Assembly (NCBI GenBank): GCA_023678885.1
Contig: CM043000.1
Coordinates: 19,948,729-20,012,728 of the forward strand
Source of the DNA: Pogostemon cablin
Lineage: Eukaryota; Streptophyta; Magnoliopsida; Lamiales; Lamiaceae
Reading direction: 5' to 3'
Length of the DNA: 64,000 bases
Below, one piece after another: positions 22,276-34,630 of the stretch. Every line of letters starts with the position of its first letter. The stretch's first letter is position 1. The notes below the pieces were generated by a model that saw only the letters and a program-made list of their open reading frames with translations, was not told the origin of the DNA and did no database searches. The position numbers and the translations under genes were made by a program.

Positions 22276-24261
22276 TGGATGGTTTGCAGAGGAGAAGATG
22301 GTCTTCCTCGTGCTGTTTGTTGCTGTTGAATTAAGGTTGCAACAACATAGTATGTGGCGTTATATTATTGTAGTTATTTTCTTTGGTGTTGATTGTGTGT
22401 TGTAGAGTTAAATAACGACATGAAATAATATGGATACAAGTACACCAATTCTTACAATTAACCTTAAGGCTTGATTGTAACATTTACTCTCTGCTGCTTT
22501 ATTGGGGGTAACGGTTGTATTGTTATATTTTGTGTTATATCTCCTATGTCTCAATCTGTTTTTTTTTTCTTTATTTTGTGTCATATTTTATTTTTCACAT
22601 CACTCATTCATTCAACAATTTACCAAAAAAAAAAAAAAAATTAAAATGTAATTGGAGATCCAAAATATTATTACAGTGCTTGGAAGGTTAAGACTTTTTT
22701 TATAAAAAATTTATATTCAAAAATCAAAGTTTAAATGACTTTAACCCCATCAAAAATTAGTTGGGTTCACATAATTTTGGTACTTATGGAGTCGAGAGTT
22801 TCTTATCTAATTATAATTTGATTTAAAATTCATGGTAATAACCTTCAAAAAAAAAATCTACATAAGCGTAGCCAGAACATTTGGGCCGAAACATCCACAA
22901 TAATAAAATCACATATTAGGCCCAATCAGTGCTGGACGACAGATTATGAAGCCCACTCTGGCCAAATAATTTGTTCTAAAAGAAACACCAGAAGTGGTTT
23001 GTTAGAGCCCATTGCAAATAAACTCCATTTGGCATTCGAATCCTTCAAAAACAAACAACTAAATTATTCTTTAGAATAAGAGAATATAGAAATTGAAAAT
23101 CTTCCTAACTTCCACGTATGTATAATTATAATATATAAATAATTAAATCATAGAATTGGTCTCTTGTGTCTCCAAATATATAAGATGCATAAAGTTATAA
23201 TATTTTGTTCTAAAGAGTATACACTTTAAATAACAAGGGTATAAATTTTTTTATTGAAAAGGTCGAGTGAAATATGAAAAGTATAGATATTTGATTAAAA
23301 TTTTTCTCAAAAAATCAACGGTATAATTTTTTATAATAAAAAGTATAACATTTAATACTAATGGGTACAAATTTAAAAGCACAATGTGCCCAGAACAGGA
23401 AAGACTTTGCCTAAATCATATAAGAGAATGTTCAGAGATTCAGAAGAACAAAATAATGATTCGAGTTTACAATTTCACCTTAATTTATTAGGACGACACT
23501 GTTCGCTCAGAGTCATCATAAGCTAGACGAATTTGTTCTTGGGCTCATACACAAAAGTTTCATGAGTTTAGTTCATACTTTTATAAAATTAAAGTCATCA
23601 AAATTTTGATTCTACACTCAATCACAGGTATCATTTCATTTAACTGAAAATTCAATATATACCATTTTGAAATTAGGAAATTTTAAGGATAATTGAAAAG
23701 TATAATTAGCATAGTTCTGGTAATAAATTCTACGAAAACATGGTACCAAAATTTGTGTGGAATTTTATAGGGTCATGTATGATTTATCAGGACTAAATCT
23801 TTAAGATTTTTGTTAGTTTTATGTTATTTTTTTAAAGACCTCAAATAGAAAGCTGATCTTATGTGTAGATAAGTATAGATATATAAACAATATCGAATCT
23901 TTAGTATCGTATTCAACCCCCATAAATATGGTGAATCAATTTAAATTAAAATTGAAATACATGCCAAAATTGTTAAAAATAAATAGATAAAATTGTGCCT
24001 CATTTAATTGTTGGATTTGTCAGAAATCACTCAACAACTTTGAAAGACAGTCTTGTACTAGGATAAATGTTCAAATTATATTTTAGGGGCTTATTTTAAT
24101 CTTTGAACAATATTATGAGGTTATGAACAACATTTAACTTTAGTTCATAAAATTAGGAAGTGAGTTTATCATTTATAAATTGTATTCATCACGTACACTA
24201 ATATGATACTCATTTTGTTATTTTTATAGTCTATTCTATTAATTTTTTTCTTTTACTAATA
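22276..24261. other. Intergenic DNA, no gene seen
   Basis: The first ~300 bp is the likely 3'UTR of the F-box gene. The remainder is AT-rich with poly-A runs (22624-22641) and no recognisable element. Confidence 0.45.
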
Positions 24262-24618
24262 GCTAATTAGAGTGTGCATTTGGGTGCACCCTAAATAGGG
24301 TGTACACATATACAAATATAAACAAAAATATACAGTATACAATTATGAGCAAAAATGTATACAATTTAATTGTTAATTTTTCTAATGAAAAATTGAGTGT
24401 AAAAAATATACAATTATTAAAAAACATGTATATACTATTGAATAAAAAGTTATACACATATGGATGTTAGCTTTTTTAATAAAAAAACTTAGTGTGAAAA
24501 AAATATACAATTATTACAAAACACGTATACAAAATAGAATAACATGTATACAAAATAAAATAAAAAGTCATACACATATGGGTGCACCATTATACCGAGT
24601 ACACCCAATATACACTCT
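24262..24618 (-). mobile_element. Family A element (palindromic ends), copy 1
   Basis: Minus-strand orientation relative to the other four copies. It ends in GGGTGCACC-type palindromic blocks and has two internal direct repeats containing TACACATATG and TTTTTNATGAAAAATTGAGTG. Homologous copies lie at 37222, 44188, 57940 and 60425. No coding capacity. Confidence 0.75.
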
Positions 24619-24816
24619 TTACTAATTAGTAAAAAGATTCATCCATGATCCCATCCATACCACTAATATAACTATTTATTTTAATTAAAATAATAATATT
24701 CCTAAACTTATGGGTATAATGTAAATGAATATTTTATCGATGGATGATGGATGAGATAAACACTTGTGTAAATCGAGTTGACGATATAAACTTTGTGGTT
24801 TCACTTTCTAATTTTA

Positions 24817-25047
24817 TACTTGCTCCGTCCCAGGTTAAGAGAGTCATTTTTCCATTTTGGTTGTCCTACCCAAAGAGTCCCCTTTCCATTTTTACATATA
24901 TGAGACTCACACACCCCTTCTAATACAATTAAAATATGTGATCCACACTCCCACTAATACAACTACTCACTACACATTAAATAATAATACTCCTTAATCT
25001 ACGTGTAAAAAAGCAAATGACCCTCTTACGCCGGGACGGAGGGAGTA
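24817..25047. mobile_element. Stowaway-like MITE
   Basis: TACTTGCTCCGTCCCAGGTT at the left, GCCGGGACGGAGGGAGTA at the right, with TA flanks. The interior matches the 11817 type. Confidence 0.88.
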
Positions 25048-25067
25048 ATTCCTAGGGTTTAAATTAA

Positions 25068-25350
25068 GGCAAAAACTTGTGTGTACCCGAGCGCACGGGG
25101 GCACACACCGTGCGCCTTTAGAATTTTGTATTAAATTGTATACTCTTTAGCATAAAGATTTGTATCTTTTATTTTCTGAAGAAAAATAAAAAAAATTAAT
25201 GAAAAGTGTACAACCTTTAGAATAAAATGGTGCACCCCTATTAATTAAAGTGTATACCCTTTAGAACAAAATAATGTACTCTTACCATAATATTAAATTC
25301 TAAAAGCGCATGATATGTTCCGGGAGCACGCAAAACCAACTCATTTAATG
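25068..25350 (+). mobile_element. Family B TIR element, single-head copy
   Basis: The head has GTGTGTACCCGAGCGCACGG followed by CACCGTGCGCCTTTAGAATT. The interior has AAATTGTATACTCTTTAG and TTAGAACAAAATAATGTAC. The tail TAAATTCTAAAAGCGCATG is the inverse of the head, giving long imperfect TIRs. No coding capacity. Confidence 0.75.
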
Positions 25351-26094
25351 AAGAACCACCTCATAAACCCGATTTAAAAGAAACTAGCTCCGAGGAAATA
25401 GAAATGTAGGATAAGTAGAGGAGGGTGAAAATCCAATCCAAAACTCATCACCGCTTTTTGCGGGGGTTGCCACCAACTACAAATATTCCCGCCTAAAATT
25501 TTCGAGTGGGCCCTCCGCGGGGACGTAAATGGGCCTCCGTACACTCGTTTTGTGGGCCGTCATAAAGGGCTCTCCTATTTCCTAAAATAAATAATTTATT
25601 GTTTGACTGCGTTTTTTCTCTTTTTAATCCATTTTTTCCTGATTGATTTTCTTTAAAATACCTACATTCGGTGATTAGTTTAACATTTAAGTAGGCTTAT
25701 TTTATAAATAAAATAATATATTTTATTAAGTATGATAAATAATATATTGAAATATGAGTGTTATAATATAATTTATTATTCTATAATTATATTTTAATTA
25801 ATAATGTGATAACAATCTCAAATTATACTTTAATACATTATTCACCATATCTTATTTATTTAATAATCATATTATATTCATATAATAATTAAGTATATTA
25901 TAATAATGAGTTGATCCGTTTAACCTACGCTATTTTTTTTTAAAAAAAAATACTTTGCCTTGAAATATACGGCTAATAATTGAATACGGTAGTATTATTT
26001 TATTTTTTTTCATTTTAAAGATTTAAGCTCTATATAGTCCACAAACTCAAATCAAATTGTGTTAATTCGAATATTATCATTATAATTTTATTAA
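25351..26094. other. Intergenic DNA with a small GC-richer island
   Basis: 25,430-25,580 is moderately GC-rich (GGGTTGCCACC, GGGCCCTCCGCGGGGACG) but has no open frame of note; the rest is AT-rich. Confidence 0.4.
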
Positions 26095-26575
26095 CTAAAA
26101 CTTGTGTGCTTGGGATACTGTGTATGCATTTATCTTTTAATATTAAATGATAAATCCTTTAATACAAGGATGTGTGCCCTTTATTTTCAAAATTTTTTTA
26201 ATAAAAATGTATATACTTTAAAACAAAATATTATACTTTTATTAAATAAAGTATACTCCCTCCGTCCCGTTTCAAACTTTACGTTTGCTTTTTGCACATA
26301 GATTAAGGATTGTAGTATTTTAATGTGTAGTGAGGTGGGAGAAACAATAATTTAATGTAAAGTGAGTAGGTGTATTAGTGTGATGCGTGAGCCCATCGAG
26401 AGAAAAATAATTAATTTGTGTGAATCTCATTTATTAAAAAGGGAAATGTAAAGATTGAAATGAGATGTCAAAATAGAAATATGTAAAGATTGAAATGAGA
26501 CAGACGAAGTATATCATTTAGAATAAAATATTGTACCCTTACACACTTTGTGCATTTGGAATAAAAGAGATCAAC
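26095..26575 (+). mobile_element. Family B TIR element split by a Stowaway MITE
   Basis: The left part (ACTTGTGTGCTTGGGATACT, then AATACAAGGATGTGTGCCC and AAACAAAATATTATAC) and right part (AGAATAAAATATTGTACCC to GAGATCAACTC) are joined across the MITE at 26254-26521. Confidence 0.65.
26254..26521. mobile_element. Stowaway-like MITE
   Basis: TACTCCCTCCGTCCCGTTTC at the left; the right end GAGACAGACGAAGTA is eroded. It carries a partial duplication of AATATGTAAAGATTGAAATG near its right end. Confidence 0.75.
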
Positions 26576-27454
26576 TCAATTTATTCTTGTAATTTAAGAT
26601 TTATTACTTGTTCATAAAATGGTGCACTTGAACAATCTTAATCGTTAAATTAATTTACAATTTAATATTTATCATTAAATAAAATAAAATAATTAATTTA
26701 TAAAATTATCCACTAATTATTTTAACCTAAAAATTTTGAGATACACCCCAAAAATCACCCATAAAATTATTCTACTCACGCGATATGAAAATAAAAAGAA
26801 TGACTTGTAATGAATAAGATTAAATTATTGTGGTAACTCACACATAACAATGAAATTAATTGAAATATTATTGTATTATAGTTATATAAACAGTACGTAA
26901 AAAAGATTATACTCATGTCAGAGTGGCTTTAATTTGAATTGTTCCAATTTGTACGTACGAAATAATGGATCTGAGAATTCATATTAAATATATGCCTTAC
27001 TCATTTGTTGGCATATCGTTTGAGACAAATAATAAGGTATAACGTTTTTAAAGAGAATTGACATGTATACTTGATCAATGAAAAACAATTAATTATAAAA
27101 ACTTAAAATAATCTCACACAATGATAATGATCTTACACAAAAATACTCCAAACATACTAAATATGGAATGTAAGGGTTTAGCCTTGGATCTTTTATTCTA
27201 GTTTGCCAATTTGATTCCACATTATGTGATGTAATAATATAGAATTGTGTAATTAAAGTTTAGGGTTATTTTGGGTTCACCTATTTAGAGCACTCGAGAG
27301 TTCAGAGGTAATAAATTAATTTTTACATGTAGTTATTAACTTTTCTTATAAATTACATTTTATGTCATCAAATGATGATTGTCGATGTTATTAACAATGT
27401 GATGTTATGATTTAGATTCGAATGTATCGGTATCTTAGATGCATTACAATATAA

Positions 27455-27458
<4 letters not shown>
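26576..27458. other. AT-rich intergenic DNA, no gene seen
   Basis: Nothing recognisable apart from A/T runs. Confidence 0.5.

Positions 27459-27521
<63 letters not shown>
27459..27521. repeat. (TA)n microsatellite
   Basis: Uninterrupted AT dinucleotides, about 31 units. Confidence 0.97.
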
Positions 27522-27528
<7 letters not shown>

Positions 27529-27639
27529 AATGTAATGAAATGTGTTTATTTGAATTAGAACAAAGACCATATATATATAGACTCAAATTAAATTGCAAAT
27601 GAAAAATATATTAAAGGGAATTAGAGACTGCAAATAAAA

Positions 27640-27735
27640 TAGATATTTAGTATTTTTTCAAACAAAATTTATTTTTTTGAGAATAAGTACAATATTCTAC
27701 CTAGTATTTTTTCGAACAAAATTCATTTTTTTGAG
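27640..27735. repeat. Short tandem duplication
   Basis: TAGTATTTTTTCAAACAAAA and the following ~30 bases recur once (27,650 and 27,702), about 52 bp apart. Confidence 0.7.
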
Positions 27736-27938
27736 AATTTGTACAATCTACCATTGAACTCATAACCAATGTTTACGTGACACCGTTGCACGATGAGTCC
27801 GTCACATTTTAAAGGTATTATCAGAGCACAAGGGTGGGTATCATAATTCTTTTTCTCAAACAGAAGTTAAAAGGAACTAAGAAAGCAGAAGCATTAAAAA
27901 GAGTAGCAATAGAATAATGAGTGAACGAGAGTGGTAAT

Positions 27939-27940
<2 letters not shown>

Positions 27941-28016
<76 letters not shown>
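27941..28016. repeat. (AAT)25 microsatellite
   Basis: Near-perfect AAT trinucleotide run of about 76 bp. Confidence 0.97.
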
Positions 28017-28149
28017 GAAATTTTGAGAAAATGCCTTGTGTAAGTGTTTTTTTAGTTATATTTTTAAGGAGATGCATTAATTAAAATATTCAAATTTATA
28101 TTAATAGTATTGACTTGGTTAAAATAAATAATTTGATTGTACATATTTA

Positions 28150-28310
28150 TAACCTGATTGTAAATATTTTTATAACTCAACTATACATACTATAATTCGA
28201 TTATATATACTTATGGGTCGGATAAAACTCTAAAATATTTTTATAACTCAGCTATGCATACTATAATTCGATTATATATACTTATGGGTTGGATAAAACT
28301 CTAAAATCGA
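28150..28310. repeat. Tandem duplication of ~75 bp
   Basis: ATTTTTATAACTCAACTATA to GGATAAAACTCTAAAAT occurs twice in direct orientation with few substitutions. Confidence 0.75.
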
Positions 28311-29207
28311 ATCACAAATTGAGTTAAGGATGTTTTGTAATTTTGAACCTTTAAAAATTTATCAGGGCATCATATATGTTTTTGCAAAATCATTTGGAGA
28401 AATCGAAATTTAACCCTAATAATAATAGTGACAATAATATGGTTAGTAATTATGGAATCTTGTAGAACATAGGATTCCCTAGATCCCCATTTCTAAGCTT
28501 AATACCTCCCTGCATTGGATTCCTATTCATTAATACCCAACCCAATTATGAGATGTGATTTTTTCAACACCATTAATGTCAAATTCATATTTAATGATCA
28601 TCCAAAATTTTCAAATTTTAGATGCTTCTCCTCTACACATGTTATCTTTGCAACCTACACATTTAATTTGACCCATAATATTTATAGGGCTGGTGGTTCA
28701 TACTCACAAAATATAACTTTTGTTTTCAAAATAAATAAATAATATTGGAGAGTAATATTTATGTATATATAGCTAGAGGGAGTCTGTGATTTACCTCAAA
28801 TAAAGATTAATAAAACATATCAAAATAAACAAGTATGAATAATTTTTTTGAGAAAGGAGTAATATTGGAGATTTCATTTTAATTTTAATTTTATTTTTTT
28901 AAAAAGAAAGACAGACAGAAAGAAGGTGAATACACCAGTGTGGGCTTAATAGCCACTACCAAATAAATTAAATTTACTGAATGCTAGTAACATTTATAAA
29001 AAAATTATTGAGGCTCCCATCAACCCTAAATCGAATGTGAAAATTTTATTGGATTTTTCAAAAATAAAATTAAAAAATACACATATAGATAGGCAAATAT
29101 TTCATTGACTATTTTTTTTCTTCTTTTGTTTAATAAATTATCACCCTTAAAAAAATGATTAGTACTCTTTTGCCAATGATACGTATATACAACCCATTTT
29201 CGGAATG
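28311..29207. other. AT-rich intergenic DNA, no gene seen
   Basis: The open frame at 28515-28742 shows no domain or homology I recognise and is treated as chance. Confidence 0.45.
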
Positions 29208-29520
29208 TCTCATATTATTACGTATTCAGGTTACTTTTTTTTACATACTTCTGTCGTATAATCATTTAATTTTTACACATGAATTAAAAAATAATGTAAT
29301 AATTTAATTCTCATATTATTACGTATTCAAAACTGCCAATTACTTTTTACACGCTTCTTCCATGGATAATTATTTAATTTTTATATGTGGATAAGAAATA
29401 TAATAGTTTAATTCTCGTATTATTACGTACTTAGGATTGCCACTTACTTTTTACATACTTCTTCCGTTACGATAATCATTTAATTTTTACATATGAATTA
29501 AAAAATATAATAATTTAATG
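29208..29520. repeat. Three tandem ~102 bp repeats leading into a MITE
   Basis: TCTCATATTATTACGTATTC starts units at 29208, 29309 and, as TCTCGTATTATTACGTACTT, 29413. Each unit carries TACTTTTT-ACA-CTTC and TAATCATTTAATTTTTACA, which is the left end of the MITE that follows. The left end of a MITE plus flanking DNA has thus been tandemly copied. Confidence 0.8.
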
Positions 29521-29721
29521 TGTAGTAGTTTGAGAAATATAATACTTATTTAATATGTAGTGGGTAGGTGTATTAATATTGAGTGTGGACACATGTATAG
29601 CTGGTTGAGTATAGTGTATTTTTTTTGTGGTTGCATCATTCTAAAAAGGAAATGAATACTACCTTATATTGGAACAGATCAAAATGATAAAATAGATATA
29701 TATCAAGGGACGGAGGGAGTA
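29456..29721. mobile_element. Stowaway-like MITE
   Basis: The left end TACTTCTTCCGTTACGATA is eroded; the right end GGGACGGAGGGAGTA is intact. The interior has the usual TTAATGTGTAGTAG and TAGTGGGTAGGTGTATTA blocks. Confidence 0.7.
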
Positions 29722-30885
29722 TGAATTAAAAAATATTATTATTTGATGTATAGTGTCAGTTATACTAATAGAATGTGTAAGTCACATATTTTAGTTTTAG
29801 TTGTGTTAATAATAAGTGTGAATTTCAAATATCTCAAAAAAAAAAAAAACAACCCACGTAACACGACATAATGAAACTCTTGTAAGGTAGGAGTATATAT
29901 TAGGGTAACACTCAATGAAAAATAGGTTGGGACGTAAAATAGTAATGCAATAATTTAGCATATACAATAGTTTGGCATAATGATTTGTCTCATCTTAGAT
30001 TATGATCTTATTTAATAAGTATAATTTGTATCGATAGAGTGATGGGATAATTAATTAATAAATCAACTTTTATATTATTCAAACGGTAAACCGACCTACT
30101 GTATTTGGCTAGGTTAATGTTCGTTGACCTTTGCTTCTCTCTTTTTATATTTGTAACTAGTAACATTTTGATATTACATATTTCTTATTACATATGTTAG
30201 ATGAGCGATATTTATATAGTAGGAACATTCTTTTTAAAGTTGTTATTCTCTTTTTAGGGTACAGATTTTTCTCCCATTCATGTATTACTCAATTAACAAT
30301 TCATAATAAAAGATGTATTACTGAAATGTAATAAAGTTTTCAAATCGCTCCCAATTGTGGTGGTAATACTTGATGCATATATTTATGCACATAAATAACC
30401 AACTATTGTGATGTTTTGGTTGATATATATTCATTCACATAATAATCTAGCTATTATATAGAGTATATAAACATTTGTGTAAATCGGATTGTAGTTTTCC
30501 TATTCCAATCATATATACTTTATGTATTGCTAAAATGTTTAAATTAAGGAGATCATAAGATTTACAAGTGTTTATGATGTAAACACGATTTATAAGAAAC
30601 TAACTCATTAAGTAAATGTTTTTAATACATACTTCGATTTAAAAAAAAACAATTTTAAGCTCTCTTTATTGAATTGAACCTCTTTATTTGTGAATAATCT
30701 TTTAAATAGTTATTGTTCTTTTTTTTTTTTTACATAATATACGCTCGCTTGTTTGATTTAAAAGAATTGAATCAATAATTAATTAAATCATGAAAAACAC
30801 CCCACCCCACCCTCACCCCCCGCACCTCCCTCCCTATATATGTAAATTATAATAGTGTATTATTAGATTCAATTTTAAAATGTCT

Positions 30886-30923
<38 letters not shown>

Positions 30924-31465
30924 TTATTAATTAAATTTAGAAAATTCAGATGAAATACTATTCATCAGGACAGGCAGTTTAAACACAAGAGTGCATGATT
31001 TACAATAAAATAGATGTAACATGTTTATAAGTCAGAAATGTTCTTTTTTATTAATAGATCTAATTTATTGTCGTTTAGTACCTTAAATTAAATTCTTGAC
31101 TTGTCCCCACAAGCTAATCAACATAATATGCTACCATTCAAACTTAAAACAAATCCGAAAACAGTTAATTGACTTATTAATTTGTACTAATTAATCCACC
31201 TTAATTAACCTTTTTGGCCAAAACAGTTGTATTTTTTGACAAGAATTTTAAAACCTGTTTATTATTGTACCTCTCACGAAATATTATGAGTATTTAATAA
31301 AGTATTTAGTTATTGTTCCTAATTAATGTGTACGTAAAAGTATTATGTGGCATGCAAGTTGTATTGTATTTATGGGAGAGATGTAATCAAATCAATTTAT
31401 TAGTGAACTATATGAGTCCTGACTTAATAAATATTCGTATTTAATCAATTTATAAAGGTTTTACC
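29722..31465. other. AT-rich intergenic DNA with simple repeats
   Basis: Includes an (ATT)12 run at 30888-30923 and a C-rich patch at 30800-30832 (CCCCACCCCACCCTCACCCC). No gene or named element is seen. Confidence 0.5.
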
Positions 31466-31829
31466 TCTACTGTTCCACACTATTTATAAAAAGTTATTTT
31501 TTATTAATTTTATTGATTTTAAGAGTATTTTAATATTTTTAGGTAAAAAATAAAGTGAAAAAGATTTCATATTTATTGTTCCACGTTATTTATAAAAAAA
31601 AGTTGTTTTTATCAATTTTATTGACTTTTAAAAGTATTTTAGTATTTTTAGGTAATAAAAAAAGTTAAAAGTAATATTATGAGTGTGAAAAATTAGTGAT
31701 AAATTTGAAATTAAGGTAATTTTTGAGATTGTTAGATAAAGTTTTGTTTTTTTATTGGCATGAAATTTATTATGGTACAAACAAATAAAAAAAGTGTGAA
31801 AATATTCGTTTGCGAGATGGATGGAGTAT
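31466..31829. mobile_element. Degenerate Stowaway-like element with a duplicated left half
   Basis: TGTTCCACACTATTTATAAA and the next ~90 bases recur at 31577 as a direct repeat. The right end GCGAGATGGATGGAGTA resembles a Stowaway end. Confidence 0.5.
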
Positions 31830-33817
31830 TTGTTGATCTTAGATTTTTTTTTTTTTTTGCAATCAGAAAAAATGATTTTATTAAAACAAAGGGTAAGAGA
31901 TTTACCCACTTATTAATTACATCAGTAGAACAATATATAGCAGCAAAAAGAATAGAAGTCTTACAAGAACACAATACACAACATCTCCTCTTCGTCACAA
32001 TCTCTAATTCTTCCTCACTAAATTTCTAATTTATTCATTCCACTTTTGAATATCTGCTCCATTCCGTGTTTTCCAAATAACCCATATCGTACAAATCTAA
32101 ATACATAAATTCTCCAAGCCACCAAATTCCCCAATCTCCCATCTAGAAATGTTCTAAACTCCAAAAAAATTCCAAGCTAGAAAAAGTTACATTGAGTTCA
32201 ACTCGAGCAGATGTTTTTTTGCTTGAAAATTCGTGATACTTCGACGTCAACGAGCTCTCGTAAACCTATTTACAAAATGCGTTTGAGTACAAGTTATATT
32301 AATAGACAGTTAAAAATTTACTTGTTAATGAATTTTTTCGAGTCAAACTCGAGAGAACTCATTTTATTTGTTGAAGAATCTTCTCGAGGCAAACTCAAGC
32401 TAACCAAATTTTATGAGTTATTACACTTTTTTGAGTTGAACATTAGTGTAACTCGTTTTACTAGCTAATTAATGGAATTCTATCCATATAAATGGATATT
32501 GTGTATGTAGTATTTAAAAGTTTCACGACACATAAATCCGAACATATTTTCACTTAAAAATATCACTCACATAATAATATACTCCATAATTTTACATATA
32601 GAGTGATATTTGATTATTATGCATACTGTTGAACTCCTTTTCTAGATACTTTACAATATTCAATTATTAAACAATAAGTGAATATTAATTTGAACTCAAA
32701 AATATTGTTTAAACTTTTAGTATAATTTTTTATTCTAATATTCGTTTATCATAAAGCAAGATATTATATATAATAGAACGATCGAACCATAAATACAAAA
32801 AATAATAATATTATATCTTTGGTGCATATTCAATGAGTAATAAGTTTATAATTTAAAAATAAATAAATAAATATATTTGAATTCGGTGTATTAAATTCAT
32901 GCAAGTTTTAATTTCGATTCTAAGTCATGACAAACAACACATTAATACGACCTGATATTTTCATTTAGATTGGTTTGAGTAGTTAAATTTAAAGGCCATA
33001 TTATTTATTATAATAATTTATAGTTTGGTAGGATATATATATATATATACACACAGATAGCACTCAATTATAAGATACATATTTACTACCATTTACCGTG
33101 TCAAAGAACTGAGTAACAAATAATACTACAATAATTTGCTCCAATTTATTAAAGGGATGATAATTGGTAGTACCTTTGCTTCCTAAAATGAAACCAAACA
33201 AATATTATGGCTTTCTTTGCCCTATTTGATCAATTGTCTTGTTTCAATAATTAAACCACTTTTTTTTCCCAACTAAATGCCTCGTTTTAATCCCAATTAA
33301 ATGTAAGATTATTTTTATTTTAAACTGAAAATATATTTTTCGAATTAATTATCATTAAAATTAGCATGAAATCGATTTTATGGTGAAACTGAAGTTACTT
33401 TTTAGTATAATGGAAGGTTATTAAAAAGAGGTCATTCTTGTGTATACAAAAAGTAATCAGTTGTAAAAAAAATTTATAGTAAATAAATACTATTCATAAA
33501 GTGTACAAGAAATACTCAAAAAATATAAGTTTACAACCATTAACATCCTAATATCATCATCGGATTAACTAGTCAATTACAAAATAAAAGATTAGAACAA
33601 ACACATCTTATTTACATAGAAACAACTTTAAAGTCTAAACTTAATATCTTCAGTAATTTTATCAAATATTACAGTTATAAATAAACTCTTAATTCGGAAT
33701 AGAATAGTTGTACATACCGTAAAGATTAAACCCTCAATATTTTAAAGAAAAATTCTTCTGGTGCATCATAACCCCGATTTCACATTAACACCTAATAGCG
33801 TAGATAAAAATAAGAGT
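31830..33817. other. Intergenic DNA, no gene seen
   Basis: Open frames at 31760-32029 and 32211-32468 lack recognisable motifs. A (TA)n/(CA) patch lies at 33033-33055. Confidence 0.45.
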
Positions 33818-34078
33818 TGATACGCTAGAGTTGTGTATATATCTTCATATATTTTATATATCTTTGTGTATCTTTGTATATCTTCACAATTATTTCATTG
33901 TCATGTATATCTCCCATCTTCATATATTTTGTATATCTTTGTGTATCTTTGTATATCTTCACAATTATTTAATTGCCATGTATATCTTATTGTACTGCTG
34001 TAACTCTCCATAAATAGCGGAAACATTGATCACCAATTTACAGTGAATCAAATATCACTCTCACATGGTATCAGCAGT
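33818..34078 (+). mobile_element. Copia-type LTR (5' LTR) followed by a primer-binding site
   Basis: The TG start (TGATACGCTAGAG) and CA end (ATCACTCTCACA at 34066) bound about 249 bp. TGGTATCAGCAG at 34067-34078 is complementary to the 3' end of initiator tRNA-Met, the usual Copia primer site. A ~76 bp unit (CTTCATATATTTTATATATC and following) is tandemly duplicated inside the LTR. The internal region is lost after about 50 bp. Confidence 0.7.
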
Positions 34079-34129
34079 AAAATCCTAAAAATGCTTAGAC
34101 CATTCATTAATTATGGGTTGTAGTATAAG

Positions 34130-34181
34130 TTATTAAGGAATAACATATCTTTACATATTTGTAGATATTATATCATTTGAT
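34130..34181 (+). mobile_element. LTR fragment of a second Copia element
   Basis: 52 bp (TATTAAGGAATAACATATCT to TATCATTTGAT) identical to the start of the LTR at 34469-34630. Confidence 0.65.
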
Positions 34182-34184
34182 AGT

Positions 34185-34468
34185 TAAAGAGCACACTTCA
34201 TCATGGTCATTTGCTTCAAAAATAGTACCCTCTTCCTCTTTAACGCTCACCGCATACACTTGATTCTGATTTTGGTGGTGACATGAATGATGGGAAGTCG
34301 ACTTCGGCTTATGTCATTTTTCTTGGATAGAGCCCGATTTCTTGGCGTTCCCGAAAACAACGGGGAGTGGCTAGATCATCCACAGAGGGGCTGAGTATCG
34401 CGCCTTAGTCGACGTTGGGGCTGAGTATCGCGCCTTAGTCGCCGATGGAACGTCGATTTTGTGGAGGC
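34185..34468 (+). pseudogene. Copia RNase H remnant
   Basis: Conceptual reading gives DSDFGGDMNDGKSTSAYVIF, then SPISWRSRKQ and ARSSTEAEYRAL, the conserved end of Copia polymerase. It has an in-frame stop after FLG. The GGGGCTGAGTATCGCGCCTT segment is tandemly duplicated as a 30 bp unit at 34387-34446, so the EAEYRAL motif appears twice. Confidence 0.82.
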
Positions 34469-34630
34469 GTATTAAGGAATAACATATCTTTACATATTTG
34501 TAGATATTATATCATTTGATTGATTTGTTAATTTATTGATTGAGAGTAATCCTAGTGATCTGTTGTAACCTCTCAATCTATTTATTTGGATGTACTCCTC
34601 ATTCTACATATAGAAAACACATTCCTTACA
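34469..34630 (+). mobile_element. 3' LTR of the Copia remnant
   Basis: Starts with a degenerate TGTTAAGGAA (here GTATTAAGGAA) and ends in ACATTCCTTACA, an inverted-terminal pattern typical of Copia LTRs. Directly downstream of the RNase H remnant. Confidence 0.7.

Noticed and set aside
29208..29520. CRISPR-like array
   Set aside because: The units are contiguous 102 bp tandem repeats without unique spacers, in a plant nuclear genome.
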